A DNA stretch of 14,669 nt from contig JAEKLU010000265.1 of assembly GCA_019509685.1 (NCBI GenBank), positions 1-14,669 of the forward strand, given 5' to 3'. Each line of letters opens with the position of its first letter. Positions within the stretch are counted from its first letter, which is position 1. The stretch comes from Mesorhizobium sp. (GTDB lineage Bacteria; Pseudomonadota; Alphaproteobacteria; Rhizobiales; Rhizobiaceae). Both the position numbers and the translations under genes were made by a program. The notes beneath the pieces are model-generated. The model was not told the DNA's origin and searched no databases. It worked only from the letters and a program-made list of their open reading frames with translations. Below, piece after piece: positions 1 through 6,701 of this stretch.

Positions 1-1168
1 TCTTGGAATTGTAGACGTCGTCGGAGCCCGGCAGGATCGAGAAGCCGGTGACGTCGCCGATGACCGAAGAGTCGTTGGTCTTGACGTTCGAGCCGACGTC
101 GCCCCACCAGGGGATCATCGAGCCGGTGCCGGCCAGGAACTGCTGGAAGGCGGTCGTGTTCGGATCGGCGTTGATCTGGTCGGCGGGTTCGGAGGGCAGG
201 GCATCGATGACGTCCTGGATGGCGCGCACCCAGGCCGGGTTGTTGACGCGCGGCTTCATCGTGTCGGCGTCGAACAGCCAGGCCTTGTCGTCGGGATGCT
301 TGGCATAGGCCGTGGCGCGGCTGCCGAGGAAGTAGAAGCCGAAACCGCCCCAGGGCTTGGGCGCGTCGAGATAGCCGTAAACGTCCTGGCCCTTGAATTT
401 CTTGCCCTTGAGGAATTTGGTCACGGCCTGCACCTGCTGCCAGGTCTTCGGCACGCCCCATTCGCCTTCACCACCGCCATCCTTCCACTGCTTGGCGAGG
501 TCGGCATCGGAAAACACGTCGGTGCGGTAGTTGAAGTTGTGCGCGTCGCCGTCGATGGTGACGCGATACTGCTTGCCGTCCCAGGTGCCGACGGGCGGCT
601 TCAGATAGTTGACCAGATCGTCGAAATCGATCTGCTTCTTGACCCAGTCGGGCATTTCGGAGGTCAGGCCTTTGCCGCAGACATCGCCTTCGAAAGGCGC
701 GCCCATCTCGATGATGTCGAAATCGACGGTGCCGGTGGCGATCGACTGCTGCAGGCGGGCGTTGTAGTCGGCCTGGGCAAGGTCGATCCAGCTGATCTTG
801 GCCCCGGTATAGGCCTCCCACGGCTTGAGGAAGCCACGGAACAGCACATTGTGCAGGTTCTGGTTGTTGAGGCCCATGAAGGTGAGCTCGACGCCGGCGA
901 ACTCGCCTTCCTTGACATTGGCCTTGGTCGCTTCGAGGCAAAGTTCGCCAACTTTCTGGAAGTCGGCATCGGTCGGCTGGCCTTTGCCGACGCCCGGGAT
1001 CTGCAGGATCTTCTTGCGCAGATCGTCATCGGCGGCGGCCGGCCTGGTCATTGCGCCGAGTCCGGCGCCGGACGCGGCGGCTATCGCGGCCATCGAGGCA
1101 GCACCCTTCAGCACATCGCGGCGGCTCGCGCCGGCGCGCATCAGTTTTTCGTACAGGTCGACTCTCAT
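1..1168 (-). CDS. Tat-exported ABC sugar-binding protein (3' end outside window)
   Basis: Periplasmic solute-binding protein of a carbohydrate (CUT1-like) ABC importer; it captures the sugar and delivers it to the membrane permeases. I translated 389 residues from the ATG at 1168; the frame stays open to base 1, so the C-terminus lies outside. A GGGAGGAA ribosome site (1176-1183) decides the start. Residues 14-22 read ASRRDVLKG, a twin-arginine export motif, followed by an alanine-rich hydrophobic stretch (23-40) and a likely cleavage near PAAA-DDD (43-49). The mature part has the look of extracellular solute-binding protein family 1, for example the D149-F-D-I-I-E stretch, G194TWDGKQYRV and the W354WGDVGS region. 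It diverges from the ATPase gene across a shared control region (1169-1449). Permease genes probably follow it to the left (inference). The substrate cannot be read from the sequence. Antisense open frames across it are shadows. Confidence 0.9.
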   Translation of the reverse strand, partial: MRVDLYEKLMRAGASRRDVLKGAASMAAIAAASGAGLGAMTRPAAADDDLRKKILQIPGVGKGQPTDADFQKVGELCLEATKANVKEGEFAGVELTFMGLNNQNLHNVLFRGFLKPWEAYTGAKISWIDLAQADYNARLQQSIATGTVDFDIIEMGAPFEGDVCGKGLTSEMPDWVKKQIDFDDLVNYLKPPVGTWDGKQYRVTIDGDAHNFNYRTDVFSDADLAKQWKDGGGEGEWGVPKTWQQVQAVTKFLKGKKFKGQDVYGYLDAPKPWGGFGFYFLGSRATAYAKHPDDKAWLFDADTMKPRVNNPAWVRAIQDVIDALPSEPADQINADPNTTAFQQFLAGTGSMIPWWGDVGSNVKTNDSSVIGDVTGFSILPGSDDVYNSK

Positions 1169-1334
1169 CTACAGGTTCCTCCCAGAACAACAGCCATTGA
1201 ATGGAAATACCAATCTATCGGACGTCGAAACGTCTTACGGTTCTCCTCGAACATACGGGGACGTGGGACCCCACCCTGCGTCGCCGGAGTTCCGATTTCG
1301 GGGTAAGAGGCCCGTTGTCGGATTGGCACTCGCC

Positions 1335-1363
1335 ACTATTCGCGTAATCGATTACCTTGTCAA
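1335..1363 (-). promoter_or_regulatory. Sigma-70-type promoter for the solute-binding protein gene
   Basis: On the minus strand a perfect -35 TTGACA (1363-1358) is followed after 17 bp by AATAGT (1340-1335), which matches the -10 consensus at four of six positions. The LacI-type palindrome lies wholly inside the 17-bp spacer, so a bound repressor would block this promoter. It leaves a leader of about 160 nt before the ATG at 1168. Confidence 0.55.
1344..1355. promoter_or_regulatory. Perfect palindrome, candidate LacI-family operator
   Basis: GTAATCGATTAC is a perfect 12-bp palindrome with the central CG step and flanking AAT/ATT typical of LacI/GalR-family operators (family knowledge). It sits in the spacer of the leftward promoter and immediately upstream of the rightward -35 box, so one dimer could control both divergent units. 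No regulator gene is in the window; it may lie beyond the left edge. Confidence 0.55.
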
Positions 1364-1387
1364 CACGAGTGGGTTTTTATCTATAAT
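1357..1387 (+). promoter_or_regulatory. Candidate promoter for the ATPase-mutarotase-kinase unit
   Basis: TTGTCA (1357-1362) and a perfect TATAAT (1382-1387) are separated by 19 bp, longer than the preferred 17, so the -35 contribution may be weak. The -35 overlaps the leftward TTGACA by five bases on the opposite strand. Transcription would begin near 1394, which excludes the in-frame ATG at 1396 as a useful start and supports the ATG at 1450. Confidence 0.45.
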
Positions 1388-1449
1388 ATACCGACTTGCC
1401 CTTGCCGTTCGCAATGGCTAGCTTCACCGCAAACGATAAAGGGGAGACG

Positions 1450-2505
<1,056 letters not shown>

Positions 2506-2507
2506 AC

Positions 2508-2560
2508 TTTTACGGCAATTCCAGCCGGAAACCGCTCACACTTTTCCTGGAATTGCGCTG
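2508..2560 (-). repeat. RIME-like palindromic repeat, single-palindrome copy
   Basis: Perfect 10-bp arms GCAATTCCAG (2515-2524) and CTGGAATTGC (2547-2556) enclose an inner GGAAA/TTTCC pairing. Read on the minus strand, the block is nearly the same as the left half of the repeat at 7897-7999, sharing GGAAAAGTGTGAGCGG and the following GTAAAA. It lies between the ATPase and mutarotase genes, where it could act as an mRNA hairpin. The second palindrome of the full element is missing here. Confidence 0.85.
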
Positions 2561-2590
2561 GACTGCACACAGACCTTACGAGGGGACACC

Positions 2591-3043
2591 ATGCTCAAAG
2601 GGATCAATCCGCTGCTCAATGCCGATGTGCTGCAAGCACTGCGGGCGATGGGGCATGGCGACGACCTGATCATCGCCGACACCAATTTCCCGGCCGATTC
2701 GGTGGCCAGGCAAACCGTGCTCGGAAAAGTGTTGCGCATCGATGCGTCGGCGGCCGAGGTGGTGAAAGCGGTGCTGTCGCTCTATCCGCTGGATACCTTC
2801 GTCAATGACGCGGCCGCGCGCATGGAGATCGTCGGCAAGCCGAACGAGATCCCGCCGGTGCAGAAGGAGGTGCAGAAAGAGATCGACGCCGCCGAAGGCA
2901 AGCCCTGGCCGATGATCTCGATCGAGCGCTACGCCTTCTACGAGCGCTCCAAGAAGGCCTATTGCGTCATCCAGACCGGCGAGCGCCGCTTCTATGGCTG
3001 CTTTGCCTTCCGCAAGGGCGTCGTGCCGCCGGATGCGGAGTAA
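2591..3043 (+). CDS. fucU: RbsD/FucU-family sugar mutarotase
   Basis: Cytoplasmic enzyme of the RbsD/FucU fold that speeds interconversion of sugar anomers, so that an imported sugar reaches the form its kinase or isomerase needs. The 150 residues match FucU length. The conserved N-terminal block MGHGDDLIIADTNFP (20-34) contains the catalytic-type histidine H22 and D30; the C-terminal block from R113 to F138 carries the aromatic residues (Y114, Y117, Y124, Y135) expected around the sugar site. GAGGGGA seven bases before the ATG fixes the start. It is four bases upstream of the sugar kinase gene, so the two are almost certainly co-expressed. The FucU form is favoured over RbsD by sequence, but the actual substrate (fucose, ribose or another sugar) is not proven. 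Confidence 0.88.
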   Translation: MLKGINPLLNADVLQALRAMGHGDDLIIADTNFPADSVARQTVLGKVLRIDASAAEVVKAVLSLYPLDTFVNDAAARMEIVGKPNEIPPVQKEVQKEIDAAEGKPWPMISIERYAFYERSKKAYCVIQTGERRFYGCFAFRKGVVPPDAE

Positions 3044-3047
3044 GACC

Positions 3048-3977
3048 ATGGCCATCGGAAAACCCATTGTTATCCTTGGCGTTTTCGTCGCCGACACGGC
3101 CTATCGCGCCGACCGGCAGCCACGCCTGGGCGAGACGATCCTCGGCAATTCCTTCAAGCTTGGGCCGGGCGGCAAGGGCTCGAACCAGGCGGTGGCGGCC
3201 GGCAAGCTCGGCGCCGACACCACTTTCCTGACCAGGCTCGGTGTCGATGCCTTTGCCGATATGGCCAGCCAGACTTGGAAGGGCGCGGGCGTCAAAAGCG
3301 CGGTCATCGACACGCCCGACAGCTATACCGGCGCCGCCTATATCTTCGTGGAAGAGGGCAGCGGCAACAACGCCATCATCGTCAGCCCAGGTGCCGCGAT
3401 GCTGATCTCGCCCGCCGACATCGAGGCGCATGCCGGCCTGATCCGCTCGGCCGGCGTCTTCGTCACCCAGCTCGAACAGCCGATCGATGCGGCTCTCAAG
3501 GCGCTTGAGATCGCGCGTGGGGCGGGGGTGACCACCATCCTCAACCCGGCGCCGGCAGCCAGCCTGCCGGATCGCATCTATACGCTTTGCGATTATGTCA
3601 CGCCTAACGAGACCGAGGCCGAGGGGCTGACCGGCATCAAGGTGTCGTCGCTCGAGGATGCCCGCCGCGCCGCCGATGCATTGCTGGCCAAGGGCGTCGC
3701 GGCGGTGATCGTCACGCTCGGCGAGAAGGGCGCGCTGCTGCACACGAAGGATCGCTCCGAGCATGTCGGCGCGGTCAGCGCCGGCGCGGTCGTCGAGACC
3801 ACCGGCGCCGGCGACGCCTTCAATGGCGGCCTGGCGGCGGCCCTCGCCAAGGGCGTCGAGCCGCTGGAAGCGGTGCGCTTTGCCTGCGCCGTCGCCGGCA
3901 TTTCGGTGACGCGTCCGGGAACGGCGCCTTCCATGCCGACGCTGCAAGAGGTCGAAGCGCTGCTGGCGCGGGCTTGA
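3048..3977 (+). CDS. rbsK: Ribokinase-type sugar kinase (PfkB family)
   Basis: Cytoplasmic ATP-dependent kinase of the PfkB/ribokinase family; it traps the imported sugar as a phosphate ester. The 309 residues are the usual ribokinase length. Motifs: the N-terminal GGKGSNQA (41-48) that contacts the sugar, NPAPA (166-170), NETE (187-190) and the signature TTGAGDAFNGG (251-261) with the anion hole and the catalytic base D256. GGAG (3037-3040) is placed seven bases before the ATG at 3048, four bases after the mutarotase stop; an in-frame ATG at 2994 would overlap that gene by 50 bases and is rejected. The motif set fits ribokinase well, but PfkB sugar kinases change substrate easily, so ribose is a likely rather than a certain substrate. 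Confidence 0.88.
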   Translation: MAIGKPIVILGVFVADTAYRADRQPRLGETILGNSFKLGPGGKGSNQAVAAGKLGADTTFLTRLGVDAFADMASQTWKGAGVKSAVIDTPDSYTGAAYIFVEEGSGNNAIIVSPGAAMLISPADIEAHAGLIRSAGVFVTQLEQPIDAALKALEIARGAGVTTILNPAPAASLPDRIYTLCDYVTPNETEAEGLTGIKVSSLEDARRAADALLAKGVAAVIVTLGEKGALLHTKDRSEHVGAVSAGAVVETTGAGDAFNGGLAAALAKGVEPLEAVRFACAVAGISVTRPGTAPSMPTLQEVEALLARA

Positions 3978-4012
3978 GCCGCAATTCACCGTCCCAAGAC
4001 TATCCACCGCTC

Positions 4013-4037
4013 GGAACGCAACCACCGGGCGTGCGTT
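4013..4037 (+). promoter_or_regulatory. EcfG/RpoE2-type general stress promoter
   Basis: GGAAC (4013-4017), 16 bases, then CGTT (4034-4037) is an exact match to the alphaproteobacterial general stress response promoter (GGAAC-N16/17-CGTT, known from RpoE2 of Sinorhizobium and EcfG of related species). Transcription would start near 4044, about 40 bases before the 32-residue peptide gene. The same motif with the same spacing occurs on the other strand at 4745-4721. Confidence 0.75.
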
Positions 4038-4085
4038 CATTGTCTTGAACCCAGGACAATACGGCTCGGATTTTGGAGCGGTGAT

Positions 4086-4184
4086 ATGAAAAAAGCTTAT
4101 GAAAAACCGATACTTACGAGGCGCGGGAAGCTTAGCGAACGCACCGCGCAGATATCGGCTTCGGGTGTCATCTTGGGCGAGTAG
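4086..4184 (+). CDS. 32-residue peptide with lasso-type RiPP leader motif
   Basis: A short gene encoding MKKAYEKPILTRRG followed by KLSERTAQISASGVILGE. It fits exactly the leader consensus YxxPxLxxxGxxxxxT recognised by the RRE protein of lasso-peptide pathways: Y5, P8, L10, G14, T20. I recall orphan small proteins of this sort in Mesorhizobium being labelled putative RiPP precursors. The remaining tail after T20 is only 12 residues; it lacks the small residue at core position 1 and the Asp/Glu at position 7-9 that a lasso ring needs, so the product may be a leader-like peptide without a classical core. No maturation, protease or export gene is in the window. GGAG (4075-4078) lies seven bases before the ATG, and an EcfG-type promoter precedes it. 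The stop is 11 bases before the DUF768 gene, whose ribosome site overlaps it. Confidence 0.75.
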   Translation: MKKAYEKPILTRRGKLSERTAQISASGVILGE

Positions 4185-4195
4185 GAGCTGCCACC

Positions 4196-4417
4196 ATGAG
4201 CGATCGCGGCGTTGATTTCCTGGAAAGCTGGCTTGATGAGCACCTGCCCGCGGATCTGCCCGCCGATAGGGCCACCGCCAGGGTGCTGACGACGCGCATA
4301 GCGCTTGACGCACGGCATAGCGGTCTGGAGGTCGCCGAGATCGAGGAGGCGGTTGGTTCGCTCGAAGGCGTCATCCTCGAAGCCTTGGATGAGGCGGATC
4401 CGGATGGGCCTGCATAA
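4196..4417 (+). CDS. DUF768-family small protein
   Basis: A 73-residue acidic protein of unknown function. It begins MSDRGVDFLESWLDEHLP and has a mid-region around ARVLTTRIALDA and a C-terminal EIEEAVGSLEGVILEAL, an arrangement I recognise as the DUF768 family, known mainly from Mesorhizobium. No signal peptide or membrane segment is visible; the content suggests a small all-helical cytoplasmic protein. AGGAG (4183-4187) overlaps the stop of the upstream leader-like peptide and sits eight bases before the ATG, so the two should be co-transcribed from the EcfG-type promoter. A hairpin terminator follows 20 bases after the stop. Family assignment is from memory of the pattern, not from a search. 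Confidence 0.75.
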   Translation: MSDRGVDFLESWLDEHLPADLPADRATARVLTTRIALDARHSGLEVAEIEEAVGSLEGVILEALDEADPDGPA

Positions 4418-4436
4418 GTTTCGATAGCCCCTTTGA

Positions 4437-4470
4437 AGCCCGCCTGCATGCGCAGACGGGTTCTTTCTAC
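4437..4470 (+). terminator. Rho-independent terminator after the DUF768 gene
   Basis: CCCGCCTGC (4439-4447) and GCAGACGGG (4452-4460) pair with one C-A mismatch around a four-base loop ATGC, followed by TTCTTTCT. The T-rich run lies on the plus strand, so it mainly ends the rightward unit. It lies between convergent genes and could also stall the leftward transcript, though the minus-strand tail is poor in T. Confidence 0.7.
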
Positions 4471-4484
4471 TGAATCTCGGAAAG

Positions 4485-4688
4485 CTAAAGAATCCGGCTG
4501 GTCAGTTCCAGCATGGTCGTTGCGCCTTGCTCGCTGCCTGGCATGTGCACGACGCGCAGGACTCTGAGGTCCTTGGCTGATCCTTCGACCGGCATCGACA
4601 CGCTTTCGCCGACACGCGGCAATTCCTGGAATGCCAGCTCGTCCACGTCCCTGGCATCGTCAATTGAGATACGGCATCGCACAGCCAT
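4485..4688 (-). CDS. Conserved-looking 67-residue protein of unknown function
   Basis: I do not recognise this protein. It starts MAVRCRISIDDARDVDEL and contains the segments LPRVGESVSMPVEG and LRVVHMPG, ending in LELTSRIL. Alternating hydrophobic residues suggest a small beta-rich domain; there are no membrane or signal segments. The start at 4688 is preceded by GGGAGA (4696-4701 on the complement), which rules out the upstream in-frame ATG at 4754. An exact EcfG-type promoter lies 33 bases upstream, so it probably belongs to the general stress regulon. It converges on the leader-peptide/DUF768 unit, which has the same promoter type. Codon use and GC content look like those of the neighbours. 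Confidence 0.7.
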   Translation of the reverse strand: MAVRCRISIDDARDVDELAFQELPRVGESVSMPVEGSAKDLRVLRVVHMPGSEQGATTMLELTSRIL

Positions 4689-4720
4689 CTGATTTCTCCC
4701 GTCTTTTTGCCCTTGGGTGG

Positions 4721-4745
4721 AACGAGACAAGGATGGGATGGTTCC
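4721..4745 (-). promoter_or_regulatory. EcfG/RpoE2-type general stress promoter
   Basis: On the minus strand GGAAC (4745-4741), 16 bases, then CGTT (4724-4721): an exact match with the same spacing as the copy at 4013-4037. It points at the 67-residue protein gene, with a leader of about 25 bases. On the plus strand the same stretch reads GGAAC-N16-GGTT (4719-4743), one base from consensus, so the site is nearly symmetrical. Confidence 0.72.
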
Positions 4746-4838
4746 GAGAATCATGCCAGTCGACTATTTTGCCGACATGGCAGGCGCTCTGCGGCTTAAG
4801 TCGAGGCGTTGCCGATGCCGATGCCGCAGGAGAGATCA

Positions 4839-4864
4839 AATTCAAATCCGGCAGGATCTGAATT
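4839..4864. repeat. Inverted repeat in the gap before tRNA-Asp
   Basis: AATTCAAATCC (4839-4849) and GGATCTGAATT (4854-4864) pair over 11 bp with one mismatch around GGCA. Neither side has a T-run, so it is not a clear terminator. The rest of 4746-4903 holds no gene that I can support; short open frames there have no ribosome site or sensible composition. Confidence 0.5.
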
Positions 4865-4903
4865 GCTGTGAGCAAGACAATGTCTTTTGGACGATTTATG
4901 TCA

Positions 4904-4924
4904 CATTTCTCCTGAGGAGAAATG
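4904..4924. repeat. Perfect 21-bp palindrome at the tRNA-Asp 3' end
   Basis: Ten-base arms CATTTCTCCT (4904-4913) and AGGAGAAATG (4915-4924) surround a single G at 4914. The palindrome overlaps the encoded CCA of tRNA-Asp by two bases. In the tRNA transcript it would form a stem directly after the mature 3' end, so it may act as terminator or processing signal, although only a weak T-tract follows. Confidence 0.6.
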
Positions 4925-4999
4925 GCGCGAGTGACGGGGCTCGAACCCGCGACCTCCGGCGTGACAGGCCGGCACTCTAACCAACTGAGCTACACCCGC
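4923..4999 (-). tRNA. tRNA-Asp (anticodon GTC)
   Basis: A 77-base minus-strand cloverleaf. The acceptor GCGGGTG pairs with CACTCGC (one G-T pair), the D-arm begins GCTCAGTTGGTTAGAG, and the anticodon loop CTGTCAC places GTC at 4965-4963. The T-arm GCGGGTTCGAGCCCCGT carries TTCGA. The discriminator is G and the CCA end is encoded (4925-4923). GTC reads both aspartate codons. It has its own promoter at 5042-5070 and diverges from tRNA-Val. Confidence 0.97.
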
Positions 5000-5041
5000 G
5001 CATTAACGAGCACGTGTCAGCCGTGTTCGTCGTTGGGGCGG

Positions 5042-5070
5042 TGGATAAGGGGTTCGTTACCGGGTGTCAA
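5042..5070 (-). promoter_or_regulatory. Sigma-70 promoter of tRNA-Asp
   Basis: Minus strand TTGACA (5070-5065), exactly 17 bp, then TATCCA (5047-5042). The perfect -35 and spacing put the transcription start near 5035, giving a 5' leader of about 35 bases for RNase P to remove. Confidence 0.65.
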
Positions 5071-5176
5071 GCGCGGCATTGAAGCATTTACAGCAAACAG
5101 GAGAAGGTTTTTTGACAGCCGCACCGAGGCTGGGGAAAACCGGCCGACAGCGGCGTTGCCGGCCGTTCATTTGGTC

Positions 5177-5205
5177 TTGCGAATGCGATGCTAACTGCTT
5201 AAAGG
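5177..5205 (+). promoter_or_regulatory. Candidate sigma-70 promoter of tRNA-Val
   Basis: TTGCGA (5177-5182), 17 bp, TAAAGG (5200-5205), ending 13 bases before the mature tRNA-Val 5' end. The boxes match consensus partially; spacing and placement are right. The remainder of 5071-5176 between the tRNAs shows no gene. Confidence 0.4.
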
Positions 5206-5218
5206 TCCGCGCTCAGGC

Positions 5219-5294
<76 letters not shown>

Positions 5295-5522
5295 GTTTCC
5301 CCGATCGGTATTTGCGGCTCGACGCTCGATCGGCACGACCACGCCCGTGAAAACATTATGCAGGGCGTCGACCCCTTCATGCGAAAGCGTCGGACATCTC
5401 ATAATAGGCCCTGCCTATGAATTGTCCTGGCCGATTGTCCGGCGGCCAAAAGCACCGCAATGGTTTGCAACAGGGATGGTTACGGCTCTTCCCCGACCAG
5501 GTCGATCCGGCAAGGAGAAAAG

Positions 5523-6701
5523 ATGATTGAACTGCCTTTTGCGCGCGACGAGTACCAGCAGCGCCTCGCGAAAATTCGCGCCGAGATGGCCAGGCGCGGC
5601 ATCGAACTGCTGATCGTCAACGACGTCGCCAACCAGCATTACATCACCGGCTATGACGGCTGGTCGTTCTATACGCCGCAGGTGGTGCTCGTGCCGATCG
5701 AGGACGTCGAGCCGGTCTGGATCGGACGTGCCATGGATGCGGCCGGCGGGCTGCTGACGGCGTGGATGAAGCCGGAGAATGTGGTTGGCTTTCCCGAAGA
5801 CCATGTCCAGCGCGCCGACCGCCATCCGATGGACTGGATCGCGGCCTGGATCGCCGCCAAGGGCTGGGGCAACCGCCCTATCGGCGTCGAGCTCGAAGCC
5901 TATTATTTCTCGCCGAAGGCGCACGCCCGGCTCGTCGCGGAGCTGCCCAATGCCAAATGGCACGATGCCGATCTTCTCGTGAACTGGATCCGCGCGGTGA
6001 AATCGGTGCCGGAAATCGCCTATCTGCGCAAGGCATCGACATTAGCCGAAGCCGCCGTCGCGCGCGCCTTCGAAGTCATCGCGCCGGGTGTGCGCGAATG
6101 CGACGCGATTGCCGCCATCCAGGCGGCGCAGATCGCCGGCAGTCCGGATTTCGCCGGCGACATCACGGCATTGCCGCCAACCATCCTCGGCGGCGAGAAT
6201 GCGTCGGCGCCGCACATCATGTGGAGCGACAGGCGGTTCGGAAAGGACGAGACGATCGCGCTGGAGCTCGCCGGCGTCTGCCGCCGTTATGCCGCGGGGC
6301 TTGCCAGGACGATGCAGCTCGGCAAGACGCCGACAATTGTCGCGGACACGGCAAAGGCGGTGATCGAAGGCATGGATGCGGTGCTCGATACCATACGGCC
6401 TGGAACAACCGCCGAAGCGGTCGAGGCCGCCTGGCGAAAGGTCATCCAGCGTTACGGGCTGAAGAAGGAATCGCGCATCGGCTACTCCATCGGCGTCGCC
6501 TATCCGCCGGATTGGGGCGAGCACACGATCAGCCTGCGGCCCGGCGACAAGACGGTGCTTCAGCCGGGCAATGTCGTCCATTCCATCCTGGGCATGTGGA
6601 TGGACGGCTGGGGCATCGAGGTCAGCGAGACCATTCTGGTGACCGATAAGGGCAATGAGACGCTGACGAAGTTCCCGCGAGACATCCATGTCAAATCCTG
6701 A
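5523..6701 (+). CDS. M24-family hydrolase, creatinase/ectoine-hydrolase-like
   Basis: A 392-residue cytoplasmic pita-bread-fold enzyme, about the length of ectoine hydrolase (DoeA/EutD) and creatinase. The N-terminal domain contains YITGYDGWSFY (40-50) and VWIGRAMDA (65-73), which I associate with the ectoine-hydrolase branch. The catalytic domain has SAPHIMW (228-234) with H231, then ELAGVCRRYAAGLART (248-263) and YSIGVAYPPDWGEH (321-334), with E366 near the end. Metal-dependent members carry two Asp ligands where this one has E248 and G259, so it probably works without metal, as creatinase does. AAGGAG (5512-5517) sets the start at 5523; an in-frame ATG at 5460 has no ribosome site. The next gene, an M20 amidohydrolase, overlaps its last 14 bases. 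A proline dipeptidase role is less likely because of the ligand loss. Confidence 0.85.
   Translation: MIELPFARDEYQQRLAKIRAEMARRGIELLIVNDVANQHYITGYDGWSFYTPQVVLVPIEDVEPVWIGRAMDAAGGLLTAWMKPENVVGFPEDHVQRADRHPMDWIAAWIAAKGWGNRPIGVELEAYYFSPKAHARLVAELPNAKWHDADLLVNWIRAVKSVPEIAYLRKASTLAEAAVARAFEVIAPGVRECDAIAAIQAAQIAGSPDFAGDITALPPTILGGENASAPHIMWSDRRFGKDETIALELAGVCRRYAAGLARTMQLGKTPTIVADTAKAVIEGMDAVLDTIRPGTTAEAVEAAWRKVIQRYGLKKESRIGYSIGVAYPPDWGEHTISLRPGDKTVLQPGNVVHSILGMWMDGWGIEVSETILVTDKGNETLTKFPRDIHVKS

Noticed and set aside
1249..1260. GTGGG/CCCAC inverted repeat in the divergent control region
   Set aside because: Five-base arms with two bases between them are expected by chance in GC-rich DNA; there is no T-run and no placement relative to the promoters.
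296..1306. Long rightward open frame opposite the solute-binding protein gene
   Set aside because: It is antisense to a gene with a Tat signal, a ribosome site and a family-like sequence; its own translation is low in complexity and matches nothing I know.
1396..1449. Extended start for the ABC ATPase at ATG 1396
   Set aside because: No ribosome site, it lies at the predicted transcription start, and the extra 18 residues do not belong to the family; ATG 1450 has AAAGGGGAG.
4146..4184. Classical lasso-peptide core in the tail of the 32-residue peptide
   Set aside because: With T20 at position -2 the core would start with Gln and have Glu only at position 11, so no 7-9 residue ring can form; no maturation genes are in the window.
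2967..4313. 448-residue leftward open frame across the kinase and small stress genes
   Set aside because: Shadow of the ribokinase gene on the other strand; it also runs through an intergenic promoter and has no ribosome site.
5295..5522. Possible promoter (CATAAT near 5400) and tRNA-Val terminator (CGATCGG pair)
   Set aside because: No matching -35 at proper distance, and the CGATCGG arms lack a T-tract; I cannot support either as a feature.
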